Source of the DNA: Eggerthellaceae bacterium
GTDB lineage: Bacteria; Actinomycetota; Coriobacteriia; Coriobacteriales; Eggerthellaceae
DNA: 64,000 nucleotides
Reading direction: 5' to 3'
Assembly (NCBI GenBank): GCA_022791455.1
Contig: JAAVZC010000013.1
Span: forward strand, 62,001-126,000
Part shown: positions 1-8,580 of the stretch, piece after piece
Layout of the letters: the number at the start of each line of letters is the position of its first letter
Position numbering within the stretch: the first letter of the stretch is position 1
Program-made: the position numbers and the translations under genes
The notes under the pieces: generated by a model
The model's input: the letters and a program-made list of their open reading frames with translations, nothing else
What the model was told of the DNA's origin: nothing
The model's database searches: none

Positions 1-478
1 AGCCAATGTGGAAGAAGCCCACTGCGGCCAGGAGGGCAAGGAACCGAACGGCTCCATCACCGCCGTCTACACGCCCACCCTGCGCGGCTGCGAAGTGCCC
101 CCGCAGCACATTGCCTCGCTCATCGACGAGATTCCGGTGCTGGCGCTGGTGGCGGCCCATGCCCGCGGCGTCACCGTGTTCAAAGAAGTCGGGGAGCTGC
201 GGGTGAAGGAGACCGATCGTTTGGCCGCCATCATCGAAGGGCTCTCGCTTCTGGGGGTGGATGCCTGGGAAGAGGGGAACAACCTGTTCATCGAGGGCAA
301 TCCCGATCTGGAGGTGCCCGCAGGCCTCGTCTTCGATTCCCACAGGGACCATCGTTTGGCCATGACCTGGGCCATTGCCGGCCTTTGCGGCCAAAACTCG
401 GTGCAGATTCGCGACTTCGAGTCCGTTGCGGTCAGCTATCCGGGATTCCTGTCCGACATTCGCGCATTGGAGGCGTAA
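1..478 (+). CDS. aroA: 3-phosphoshikimate 1-carboxyvinyltransferase (EPSP synthase), C-terminal part
   Basis: C-terminal third of EPSP synthase, the cytoplasmic enzyme that joins phosphoenolpyruvate to shikimate-3-phosphate on the way to chorismate. The frame is open to the left window edge, so only about the last 158 residues are visible. Recognisable family motifs are RVKETDR and, about 40 residues from the end, DHRLAM, the substrate-binding DHRxAM motif. The TAA stop at 476-478 directly abuts the cmk ATG at 479, so the two are almost certainly cotranscribed. The start and the N-terminal domain lie outside the window. Confidence 0.93.
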   Translation, partial: ANVEEAHCGQEGKEPNGSITAVYTPTLRGCEVPPQHIASLIDEIPVLALVAAHARGVTVFKEVGELRVKETDRLAAIIEGLSLLGVDAWEEGNNLFIEGNPDLEVPAGLVFDSHRDHRLAMTWAIAGLCGQNSVQIRDFESVAVSYPGFLSDIRALEA

Positions 479-1153
479 ATGATCATCGCTATCGACGGCC
501 CGTCCGGGGCCGGCAAGTCCACCGTTGCCAAAGCGGTTGCCAAGAAGCTGGACTTCGACTGCCTGGACACGGGCGCAATGTATCGGGCCGTGGCCTGGAA
601 GGCGCTGCAGGACGGTGTCGCCCTGGACGATGCGGCCGGACTTGAGGCCATTGCGGTAAACGATGCGATTGACTTTGGCCGCGACGGCGGCTCCCAGACG
701 GTGGCCATTGCGGGCTATGACGTCACGGCCGCCATCCGCACCGCCGAGATCGACCGCGCCGTGAGCCCCGTTTCTGCCTGCCCCGCCGTGCGCGAGGCGC
801 TTGTGGAGCAGCAGCGGCGCATCGGGCTGGCCGGCAACTACGTGGTGGAGGGGCGCGACATTGGCACCGTGGTGTTCCCGGCGGCCGAAGTGAAGGTGTT
901 CCTTACCGCCTCGCCGGAAGAGCGGGCTCATCGCCGCGTGCGGCAGAACGTAGACCGCGGCATTGGCTCCATCGACTACCAGACGGTCCTTGCCGATATC
1001 ATCCGCCGCGACGACATCGATTCGAACCGGGCCGCCTCGCCGCTGAAACCGGCCGAAGACGCCGTTCCCATGGACTCCACCGGCACCTACATCGAGGACG
1101 TCATCGACGCCATCTGCGACCTGGCCTACGCCCGCGGCGCGGAAAGGGCCTGA
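479..1153 (+). CDS. cmk: cytidylate kinase
   Basis: Phosphorylates CMP/dCMP with ATP in pyrimidine nucleotide supply; soluble. The 224-residue length is normal for the family. A P-loop GPSGAGKST is at residues 7-15, followed by the conserved DTGAMYRAVAW segment near residue 31 and the GRDIGTVVFP segment near residue 125, both typical of CMP kinases. The start is fixed by the abutting aroA stop, and plsC begins three bases after the cmk stop. aroA-cmk-plsC-ispH is a familiar order in Gram-positive bacteria, which supports the assignment. Confidence 0.97.
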   Translation: MIIAIDGPSGAGKSTVAKAVAKKLDFDCLDTGAMYRAVAWKALQDGVALDDAAGLEAIAVNDAIDFGRDGGSQTVAIAGYDVTAAIRTAEIDRAVSPVSACPAVREALVEQQRRIGLAGNYVVEGRDIGTVVFPAAEVKVFLTASPEERAHRRVRQNVDRGIGSIDYQTVLADIIRRDDIDSNRAASPLKPAEDAVPMDSTGTYIEDVIDAICDLAYARGAERA

Positions 1154-1155
1154 TC

Positions 1156-1998
1156 ATGAGCCTCTTCATGCCTATGAGCGAGATGTGGGACCTGCCCCTT
1201 CCCGGCAAGCGGGGGGAGCGCCACATTCCCCATTGGTTCGGCAACCTGGCCTTTGCGGTGGTGGGGCTCATCTGCAAGATCTGCTGGCGCTATAAGGTGG
1301 AAGGACGCGAGCACCTGCGCGCCTTCAAGGACAAGAGCGGCGTGCTGCTGGTTTCCAACCACACCTCGTTTCTGGACGTGGTGTTCATGTATCTTTCTTG
1401 CCGACCCTCCCAGTGGGTGCGGCTCATGGGGCGCGACAGCCTCTTCGACAACGCCGGCGGCTTGCTGGGGCAGGCGCTTTCCCGCGTGGGGGCGTTTCCG
1501 GTGAAGCGCGATTCCGCCGATCGCAGCGCCATCAAGCGCGCCACCCGCATGCTTAAGAACCAGGAAATTGTGGGCATCCTGCCGGAAGGCACTCGCCGCG
1601 GCCGCGGCACCGCCGAGATGAAGCTCCACTCCGGCGCCGCCTTCATCGCGAAGATGGGCAAGGCGCCCATCATTCCTATGACCGTGCGCAACGCCGAGCT
1701 GGTGAAGCAGAAGGGCAAGTTCATCCGCTTCCCGAAGATTTCGGTGGAGTTCGGCACGCCCATCTTGGTGGGGGATTTCGATTTCCTGCCGAAAGAAGAG
1801 CGGCTGGATGCCTGCACCTGGTATGCGATGCGGGAGTGCTTCGCCCTTTCCCGCCGCATCCCCGCAGATGAGGTGGACATGCATGAGCTGTTCCCCTCGG
1901 CAAAAGACTATTCGGATGCATTTGCCCAGCACCCGCTGCCCGTCCACAGCGCCGACGAGGTGGCTAGCGCGATGAGCGCAGGAAAGTCGGCATCATGA
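1156..1998 (+). CDS. plsC: 1-acyl-sn-glycerol-3-phosphate acyltransferase
   Basis: Adds the second acyl chain to lysophosphatidic acid to give phosphatidic acid; expected to be membrane associated. The catalytic HX4D motif is visible as NHTSFLD (H69, D74), and a second motif LPEGTRRGRG, which contacts the phosphate, lies near residue 140. A hydrophobic stretch around residues 31-45 can anchor the protein. At 280 residues it is slightly long because of a C-terminal tail past residue 240. Its stop overlaps the ispH start by 4 bases (ATGA type). Together with plsY and gpsA 3.5-4.5 kb downstream, this gives most of phosphatidate synthesis in one run. Confidence 0.9.
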   Translation: MSLFMPMSEMWDLPLPGKRGERHIPHWFGNLAFAVVGLICKICWRYKVEGREHLRAFKDKSGVLLVSNHTSFLDVVFMYLSCRPSQWVRLMGRDSLFDNAGGLLGQALSRVGAFPVKRDSADRSAIKRATRMLKNQEIVGILPEGTRRGRGTAEMKLHSGAAFIAKMGKAPIIPMTVRNAELVKQKGKFIRFPKISVEFGTPILVGDFDFLPKEERLDACTWYAMRECFALSRRIPADEVDMHELFPSAKDYSDAFAQHPLPVHSADEVASAMSAGKSAS

Positions 1999-2834
1999 AG
2001 GTAGTGCGCGCCTCCTGCGCCGGCGCTTGCTACGGCGTGCAACGGGCCCTCGACGCTGCGTTCCAGGCCCGTCACGACAACGACGAGGTATTCACCTGGG
2101 GCGCCCTCATCCACAATCCGCAGGTAGTGGAGGAGCTGACGCACGAAGGCATACAGGTGGCCCGCTCCCTTGACGAACTGACCGAACACCCCACTGTGGT
2201 CATTCGCAGCCACGGCGTGCCGCCCGCTGTCCAGCGCACGCTGGTTGATGCAGGTGCCTCGGTAGTGGACGCCACGTGCCCCTACGTGCGCCGCGCCCAG
2301 AAGGCAGCCGCGCGCTTGGCTCGCGAGGGCTGCCGCGTCATCATTGTAGGGGAGGCCGGGCACCCCGAGGTAGAGGGCATCGCCGCCTTCGCCGCTGAAG
2401 AAGGCGCCAAGGCAGACGTGGTGGGCACGCCCGACGAGGTGCCCGAGGGGCTCTACGACCCCATCGGTGTGGTGGTTCAGACCACGCAACGGCGCGAGAA
2501 CCTGAACGCGGTGCTTGACCGACTTCGGGAGATGGGGCTGAACCCGCGCCTCATGGACACCATCTGCTCCGCAACAACCGAGCGGCAGGAATCGGCTGCC
2601 TCGATTGCCGCGTCGGCCGATGCCATGGTGGTCATCGGGGGGCGCAACTCTTCCAACACCACCCGCCTCGCCGAAATTTGCGCTGCCGTATCGCCGCGCA
2701 CCTACCATGTGGAATCCGCCGACGAGCTGCGCCCCGAGTGGTTCGCCGACTGCGCCACCGTCGGGGTGACCGCTGGCGCCTCGACGCCGGAGTCCCAGAT
2801 ACGCGCCGTCGAAAAGAAGCTGGCGGAGTTCTAG
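1995..2834 (+). CDS. ispH: 4-hydroxy-3-methylbut-2-enyl diphosphate reductase
   Basis: Last step of the MEP isoprenoid pathway: reduces HMBPP to IPP and DMAPP with a [4Fe-4S] cluster. The three cluster cysteines are visible at C12 (ACYGV), C95 (DATCPYV) and C191 (TICSATTERQ), and the substrate-binding histidines at H40 (IHNPQVV), H73 (RSHGV) and H123 (GHPEV). The 279-residue length is normal. The start overlaps the plsC stop, suggesting translational coupling. An extra Cys at residue 8, just before the conserved CYGV, is not a family ligand as far as I know. Confidence 0.96.
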   Translation: MKVVRASCAGACYGVQRALDAAFQARHDNDEVFTWGALIHNPQVVEELTHEGIQVARSLDELTEHPTVVIRSHGVPPAVQRTLVDAGASVVDATCPYVRRAQKAAARLAREGCRVIIVGEAGHPEVEGIAAFAAEEGAKADVVGTPDEVPEGLYDPIGVVVQTTQRRENLNAVLDRLREMGLNPRLMDTICSATTERQESAASIAASADAMVVIGGRNSSNTTRLAEICAAVSPRTYHVESADELRPEWFADCATVGVTAGASTPESQIRAVEKKLAEF

Positions 2835-2835
2835 C

Positions 2836-4236
2836 ATGGCCACTTACCCCGGCCCCGATATCGAAAAGGCGGCCCGCAGCTGCGCAGACGGCGTTGTTGC
2901 CGGCCGTATCAGTGCCGTGGAGGAGGGGAGTCCCGCTTGGGAGGTGGGCTTCGAAGCCGGCTGTCTCATCACGGCCGTGGACGGGCAGCCCATGCGCGAC
3001 ATCATCGACTGGCGCTGGCTTACCGATGGCGATACTATCGAGCTGGGATACATCGACCTGGACGGCGAAGCGGGCACCGTTGAGCTTTATCGCGAAGAGG
3101 GGGAGTCCTGGGGCATCGACTTTGCCGATTCTCTGTTCGACCGCGTGAAGCTCTGCAAGAACAACTGCATCTTCTGCTTCATGCGCCAGCTGCCCAAAGA
3201 GTCTCGCGCATCCCTGGTGCTGAGGGACGACGATTTCCGCCTGAGCTTTCTGCAGGGCACCTTCGTCACGCTCACGAACCTAACAGCCGACGATGAAGCG
3301 CGCATCGTCGAGCAGTTCATCTCGCCTTTGCGGGTTTCGCTCCATGCTTCCAACGAGGAGCTTCGCCGACAGATCATCGGCCGCAACGCTGCGCACGGCC
3401 TGGCGGCCCTTGAACGGCTGCTGGCGGCTGGTATTCAGGTTCATGCGCAGATTGTGCTTATGCCGGACGTAAACGACCGCGAGGCTCTGGCGGAAACCCT
3501 CGAGTGGGCATGGGAGCGTCCGAACATCCTCACGGTGGGCATCGTACCGCTGGGCTACACCAAGTTCCAAGAGCGCTTCGACCACAGCTTCGAGAACCCG
3601 AAAGACGCCCTGGAGGTCATCCGCGTCATCGAGCCCTTCCAGAAGCGCGCGCGAGCAGAGCGCGGTACCCCGTGGGTTTTCGCCGCTGACGAGTTCTACG
3701 GCACTGCCTTCGGCGCCGATACGCCGGCAAACATCCCGCCCGCTTCCGACTACGGCGACTTCGACATGTTCGAGGACGGCATTGGCATTATCCGCTCCTT
3801 CGTCGACGATTTCGCCGTCGCCCGCGAGAGCGGCCTTATGGAGAAATGCGCCGAGGTGCTGAAAGAAAGCGGAATTCGCCCGGTCTACCTCATCGGCGAG
3901 GCCATGCAGCCCTTCCTGGATGCCATGGTTTCGGCAAGCCCCTTGGCGGGCCTGCTGCGCATCCTCACGGTGAAAAACGACTTCTACGGCGGCAATGTGA
4001 CCGTTACGGGACTGCTCACCGGCACCGATATGGCCGCCGCCATTGCCGCGGACGGGGAAAGCGGGTCTTACCTTCTGCCGCAGGTGGTCTTCAACCACGA
4101 TGGGGTGACGCTCGATGACATGACCGCTTCGGCCATCGAAAACGCAGCGGGAGCGGCCATTGCGGTGGTATCCTGTAACCCGACCGAATACCTGAACGAA
4201 ATTATCGGCCTGGCCGCTGCAGCTCAGTCGGCCTAG
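2836..4236 (+). CDS. DUF512 / PDZ-radical SAM family protein
   Basis: Conserved protein of unknown function, 466 residues. An N-terminal PDZ-like segment (about residues 20-85) is followed by a radical-SAM-like cysteine motif C107-x3-C111-x2-C114 in KLCKNNCIFCFMRQLPK, and a C-terminal DUF512-type region. The family often sits directly beside der in Gram-positive and actinobacterial genomes, as here (31 bases upstream of der), which is the main clue to a role, perhaps in ribosome or RNA maturation; that role is inference only. The start is one base after the ispH stop; no strong Shine-Dalgarno is needed if translation is coupled. Confidence 0.88.
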   Translation: MATYPGPDIEKAARSCADGVVAGRISAVEEGSPAWEVGFEAGCLITAVDGQPMRDIIDWRWLTDGDTIELGYIDLDGEAGTVELYREEGESWGIDFADSLFDRVKLCKNNCIFCFMRQLPKESRASLVLRDDDFRLSFLQGTFVTLTNLTADDEARIVEQFISPLRVSLHASNEELRRQIIGRNAAHGLAALERLLAAGIQVHAQIVLMPDVNDREALAETLEWAWERPNILTVGIVPLGYTKFQERFDHSFENPKDALEVIRVIEPFQKRARAERGTPWVFAADEFYGTAFGADTPANIPPASDYGDFDMFEDGIGIIRSFVDDFAVARESGLMEKCAEVLKESGIRPVYLIGEAMQPFLDAMVSASPLAGLLRILTVKNDFYGGNVTVTGLLTGTDMAAAIAADGESGSYLLPQVVFNHDGVTLDDMTASAIENAAGAAIAVVSCNPTEYLNEIIGLAAAAQSA

Positions 4237-4267
4237 CGCCGCCACCAATACAGAAGGGAACACACCC

Positions 4268-5584
4268 ATGGCTTTGCCAATCGTTGCCATCGTGGGCCGC
4301 CCGAACGTGGGCAAATCCACCCTTGTGAACCGCATCGCCCAGATAGACGAGGCCATCGTCCACGAGATGCGCGGCGTCACCCGCGACCGCTCGTATCACA
4401 ACGCCGACTGGAACGGCGTGGACTTCAAGCTCATCGACACCGGCGGTATCGAGGTGGGTAGCGACGACGCCTTCCAGGGCTCCATCACCGCTCAGGCGCT
4501 CGAAGCCGCCAACCAGGCGGATGTCATCCTGTTCGTCGTAGACGGAAAGGTTGGCATCAACGCCGACGACGAGGAAGTGGCGCGCATCCTGCGCCGCACC
4601 AAGAAGCCGGTGCTGCTGGTGGCCAACAAGATGGACAACCCCAACCGCGAGGACGAGCTGTGGGAGTTCTACCAGCTGGGCCTGGGCGATCCCTGGCCGG
4701 TTTCCGCCATGCACGGTCACGGCACCGGAGACCTGCTCGACGAAGTGGTGAAGGATCTGCGCGAACTGGATGCCGTGGGCGGCGAGGACGAAGTGGCCGC
4801 CATCAACGTGGCCATCATCGGACGCCCGAATGCGGGCAAGTCCTCCCTCACCAACCGCCTTACCGACAACGACCGCTCCATCGTCTCTGACGTGGCGGGC
4901 ACCACCCGTGACGCCATCGACACCCTGGTGGAGCACGAGGGCACCCTCTATCGCATCGTGGACACCGCGGGCCTTCGCCGCAAGAGCCAGATCGATCAAG
5001 ACGTGGAGTACTACGGCTTCGTACGCGCCATGCGCGCCATCGACCGCGCCGATGTGGCGCTTTTAGTGGTGGACTCTTCCATCGGCCTTACCAACGAGGA
5101 CCAGCGCGTGGCCGGCTACGCTGCTGAGCGCGGGTGCGCCATGGTGATCGTGCTGAACAAGTGGGACCTGGTGGAAGGTCCCGACGAGAAGCAGAAGATC
5201 CGCGACCGCATCGAGGATCGCATGACCTTCGTGGGCTATGCGCCGGTTGTGGCCATCTCCGCCCTCACCGGCAAGAAGGTGCTGCGCATCTGGGACGCCA
5301 TCGAGGAGGCATACGAGAACTTCTCCCGCGTCATTCCCACCGCGAAGCTGAACGCCTTCCTCACATCCATTCGCGAGAGCGGCCATACCATCTCTAAGGG
5401 CAAGGCCATTCTGCGCATGAAGTACGTCACCCAAACCGCAACGAAGCCGCCGCAATTCACCTTCTTCTGCAACCGTCCGGACGTGGTGGATGACAACTAC
5501 GAGCGCTATCTGGAGAACCGCCTGCGCGCCACGTTTCCCCTCACGGGCACTCCCATCCGCCTTCGCTTCAAGAAGAAGGACTAG
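4268..5584 (+). CDS. der: ribosome biogenesis GTPase Der (EngA)
   Basis: Essential double GTPase that assists 50S subunit assembly. Two G domains are visible, with P-loops GRPNVGKS at residues 10-17 and GRPNAGKS near residue 184, each followed by DTGG or DTAG switch II sequences and NKMD or NKWD base-recognition motifs. The last 90 residues form the usual KH-like domain. Length 438 is typical. AGAAGGGAA lies upstream of the ATG with good spacing. It is followed after 3 bases by plsY. Confidence 0.97.
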   Translation: MALPIVAIVGRPNVGKSTLVNRIAQIDEAIVHEMRGVTRDRSYHNADWNGVDFKLIDTGGIEVGSDDAFQGSITAQALEAANQADVILFVVDGKVGINADDEEVARILRRTKKPVLLVANKMDNPNREDELWEFYQLGLGDPWPVSAMHGHGTGDLLDEVVKDLRELDAVGGEDEVAAINVAIIGRPNAGKSSLTNRLTDNDRSIVSDVAGTTRDAIDTLVEHEGTLYRIVDTAGLRRKSQIDQDVEYYGFVRAMRAIDRADVALLVVDSSIGLTNEDQRVAGYAAERGCAMVIVLNKWDLVEGPDEKQKIRDRIEDRMTFVGYAPVVAISALTGKKVLRIWDAIEEAYENFSRVIPTAKLNAFLTSIRESGHTISKGKAILRMKYVTQTATKPPQFTFFCNRPDVVDDNYERYLENRLRATFPLTGTPIRLRFKKKD

Positions 5585-5587
5585 TTC

Positions 5588-6319
5588 ATGCTCTCGATCC
5601 ACCTTTACGAGCTGCTGCTCTTTGTTGTCTGCTTCCTGCTGGGCTCCATTCCTTGGGGCGTCGTGATTTCCCGCATTTTTTACAAGCGCGATATCCGCGA
5701 GAGCGGGTCGGGGAACATTGGATCCACGAACGCCCTGCGCACACTGGGAAAGCGCGGTGGCGCGGCGGTGTTTGTTCTGGACTTCGGCAAGGGCCTTGTC
5801 GCCGGTCTTTTGGCGCTCTGGGCGTCCCAGGCGCTGCAGACCGCGCTCTTCGACGGTGTGCCCGGAGCCCTGGCCGTCGGTTACTCAATGTATCTGAGCG
5901 GGGAAGAGGCAGCTTCAGAAGGCGCGGCAGTTATCCATCGCACGTGCGTCATTGCCGCGTTTATGGCAGCCACCCTGGGCCATATCTTCAGTCCCTGGCT
6001 GAAGTTCAAGGGCGGAAAGGGCGTGGCTGTGGCCATTGGCGCGTTGTTCGTCGCCTTCGGGCCCGTGGGTGCGCTCATTGAGATCGCCATCTTCGCCGTT
6101 GTAGTTGCAGTAAGCCGCTACGTTTCCGCTGGATCCGTCGCAGCGGCAGTCGCTTGCCCCTTCATTGCCCTCTACCTGTACTGGGGTCATCCGCTCGCCA
6201 TCGCCGCCTTCCTTGTGACGGCGCTTGTGGTCATTTGGGCCCATCGCGGCAACATCAAGCGGCTCGCAAACGGCACCGAGAGCAAGCTGGGGCAGAAGAA
6301 GCCCGAACCGCAGCAGTAG
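5588..6319 (+). CDS. plsY: glycerol-3-phosphate acyltransferase PlsY
   Basis: Polytopic membrane enzyme that transfers acyl from acyl-phosphate to glycerol-3-phosphate, the first step of phospholipid synthesis. About five to six membrane helices are visible, and the cytoplasmic loops carry the family motifs SGSGNIGSTNALR (near residue 38) and KFKGGKGVA (near residue 140). At 243 residues it is longer than the usual 200 because of an extra segment of about 25 residues (near 100-120) between two helices and a polar C-terminal tail. It lies next to gpsA, which makes its substrate. Confidence 0.94.
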   Translation: MLSIHLYELLLFVVCFLLGSIPWGVVISRIFYKRDIRESGSGNIGSTNALRTLGKRGGAAVFVLDFGKGLVAGLLALWASQALQTALFDGVPGALAVGYSMYLSGEEAASEGAAVIHRTCVIAAFMAATLGHIFSPWLKFKGGKGVAVAIGALFVAFGPVGALIEIAIFAVVVAVSRYVSAGSVAAAVACPFIALYLYWGHPLAIAAFLVTALVVIWAHRGNIKRLANGTESKLGQKKPEPQQ

Positions 6320-6350
6320 CCTGTTCCCATCATTCTGAAAAGGAAACTCC

Positions 6351-7349
6351 ATGGCAGTTATTTCCGTCATCGGCGCCGGCTCGTGGGGCACGGCGCTCGC
6401 TCAAACCGCCGCCCATGCCGGCCACGAGGTGAAGCTCTGGGCCCGCAAGAGGGAAGTGGCGGACGCCATCAACGCAACGCACGTCAACCCCCGCTACCTT
6501 TCGGATGCCGAGCTCTCACCCCGCATCTACGCCACAGACGACCTGGAAGAATCCTTGCGCGATGCGGATGCTGCCCTCATCGTCACGCCATCGCACCTGT
6601 TGCGGCAGATGGCCGAGCGCATGAAGCCCCACGTTGGCCCCAGCCTTCCCGTTGCCGTCTGCTCGAAGGGCATCGAGGAGAACACGGGGGCGCTGCCCCT
6701 TGCGGTGCTCACCGAAACCTTGGGCTCGCTGGAGAGGCTCGCTGCCATTTCCGGCCCTAACCACGCCGAGGAAGTAGTGAAGGGCATGCCTTCCGCCACC
6801 GTGGCCGCCAGCTGTGTGGAGGGCACCGCCGACCGCTTCCAAGAGCTGCTCGCCAGCCCGGCTTTGCGCGTGTACGCATCGCTCGACCCGGTAGGGGTGG
6901 AGATCTGCGCGGCCTACAAGAACATCATCGCCATTGCCGTGGGCCTGAGCTACGGGCTTGGCTACGGCGACAACACCGCCGCCGCCATCATCACCCGGGG
7001 CCTCGCGGAGATGAGCCGGCTCGTGACCGCGGCCGGCGGCGACGCCCTTACCTGCATGGGCCTTGCCGGCGCCGGCGACACGGTGGTCACCTGCATGTCC
7101 CGCCATTCCCGCAACCGCCGCTTCGGCCAGGACTACTTGGCCGCCGGGCGCACGCTCGAGGACTTCTCCGCCGACACCCACATGGTGGTGGAGGGGGCGC
7201 TGGCCTGCAAGAACGTGGCGGTGCTGGAAGAGCGCTATCACCTGGAGCTTCCCCTGTGCGACGGGGTGCGCGCCATCGCGTGGGAAGGCGTCGCTCCGGA
7301 ACAGGTGGTGGAGTCGCTGCTGGGGCGCCCGCTGCGCAACGAGTTCTAA
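6351..7349 (+). CDS. gpsA: glycerol-3-phosphate dehydrogenase [NAD(P)+]
   Basis: Reduces dihydroxyacetone phosphate to sn-glycerol-3-phosphate for phospholipid synthesis. The N-terminal Rossmann motif is GAGSWGTALAQ (residues 7-17); the C-terminal domain has the catalytic-lysine region AAYKNIIAIAVG and the GDNTAAAIITRG segment. The 332-residue length is standard. AAAAGGAAA is placed 5-6 bases before the ATG. This is the end of the aroA-gpsA run; about 118 bases follow before serC. Confidence 0.97.
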   Translation: MAVISVIGAGSWGTALAQTAAHAGHEVKLWARKREVADAINATHVNPRYLSDAELSPRIYATDDLEESLRDADAALIVTPSHLLRQMAERMKPHVGPSLPVAVCSKGIEENTGALPLAVLTETLGSLERLAAISGPNHAEEVVKGMPSATVAASCVEGTADRFQELLASPALRVYASLDPVGVEICAAYKNIIAIAVGLSYGLGYGDNTAAAIITRGLAEMSRLVTAAGGDALTCMGLAGAGDTVVTCMSRHSRNRRFGQDYLAAGRTLEDFSADTHMVVEGALACKNVAVLEERYHLELPLCDGVRAIAWEGVAPEQVVESLLGRPLRNEF

Positions 7350-7467
7350 GGCGCAAACGGCCCCGCTACCCGATGGAAGCGGCCTGGCAACACCTGGTCA
7401 GCTACAATAAATCCTGTTATTTCCGCCCACCGCGTTCGCGGTCACTACGTCTTAGGAGAAGGCTGAC

Positions 7468-8550
7468 ATGAGCAGGGTTTACAACTTTTCAGCAGGGCCC
7501 GCAGTACTACCGGAAGAAGTGCTTCGGCAAGCCGCCGCAGAGATGCTCGACTACCAGGGCACGGGCATGTCCGTTATGGAGATGAGCCATCGCTCCAAGC
7601 CTTTCGCCCAGATTATCGAGACCGCCGAGGCGGACCTGCGCGATCTCATGGCCATTCCGGACAACTACAACGTCCTGTTCCTCCAGGGCGGCGCCACCCA
7701 GCAGTTCGCCGCCATCCCCATGAACCTCATGCAGAACAAGGTGGCGGACTACATCGTCTCTGGCTCGTGGTCGAAGAAGGCTTTCAAGGAGTCGAAGCTC
7801 TACGGCGACGCCCGCTGCATCGCCAGTTCCGAGGACGGCAACTTCTCGTACGTGCCCAGCCTGGACAATCTTGAGATTTCCCCCGATGCGGACTACGTCT
7901 ACATCTGCCAGAACGAGACCATCTACGGCACCCGCTACCCCAAACTGCCTGACACCCAGGGCAAGCCGCTGGTGAGCGACGTCTCTTCCATGTTCCTCTC
8001 CGAGCCCCTGAACGTGAGCGACTACGGCCTCATTTACGGCGGCGTGCAGAAGAACATCGGTCCCGCCGGCGTGGTCATCGTCATCGTGCGGGACGACCTG
8101 GTGCGCGAGGACGTGTTGCCCTTCACCCCCTCCATCATGCGCTACTCCACCCAGGTGGCGGCGAAGAGCCTCTCCAACACCCCGCCTGCCTACGGCATCT
8201 ACATCTGCGGTCTCGTGTTCAAGTGGCTGAAGGAGATGGGCGGCCTTGCCGTCATGAAGCAGCGCAACGAGGAAAAGGCTGCCATCCTCTACGACTTCCT
8301 GGACCAGTCGAAGCTGTTCAAGGGCACCGCTCGCAAAGAGGACCGCTCGCTCATGAACGTGCCCTTCGTCACCGGCGACGCCGATCTGGACGCCCTGTTC
8401 GTGGCGGAGGCGAAGAATCACAACATCGAGTCCATCAAGGGCCACCGCTCGGTGGGCGGCATGCGCGCCAGCATCTACAACGCTATGCCCAAAGAGGGCG
8501 TCGAGGCGCTGGTGGCCTACATGGCCGAATTCGAGAAGATCCACGGCTAA
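7468..8550 (+). CDS. serC: phosphoserine aminotransferase
   Basis: PLP enzyme converting 3-phosphohydroxypyruvate and glutamate to phosphoserine. The Schiff-base lysine is K195 in YGGVQKNIGPAG, and the N-terminal NFSAGPAVLP segment is characteristic. Length 360 is normal. The start is preceded by TAGGAGAAGG. A TACAAT -10-like hexamer at 7403-7408 may mark a promoter, though no good -35 is seen. It is followed 30 bases later by serA; no serB was seen in the window. Confidence 0.97.
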   Translation: MSRVYNFSAGPAVLPEEVLRQAAAEMLDYQGTGMSVMEMSHRSKPFAQIIETAEADLRDLMAIPDNYNVLFLQGGATQQFAAIPMNLMQNKVADYIVSGSWSKKAFKESKLYGDARCIASSEDGNFSYVPSLDNLEISPDADYVYICQNETIYGTRYPKLPDTQGKPLVSDVSSMFLSEPLNVSDYGLIYGGVQKNIGPAGVVIVIVRDDLVREDVLPFTPSIMRYSTQVAAKSLSNTPPAYGIYICGLVFKWLKEMGGLAVMKQRNEEKAAILYDFLDQSKLFKGTARKEDRSLMNVPFVTGDADLDALFVAEAKNHNIESIKGHRSVGGMRASIYNAMPKEGVEALVAYMAEFEKIHG

Positions 8551-8580
8551 ACCGCATTCGTGCAGAGAAAGGGTGCCTTG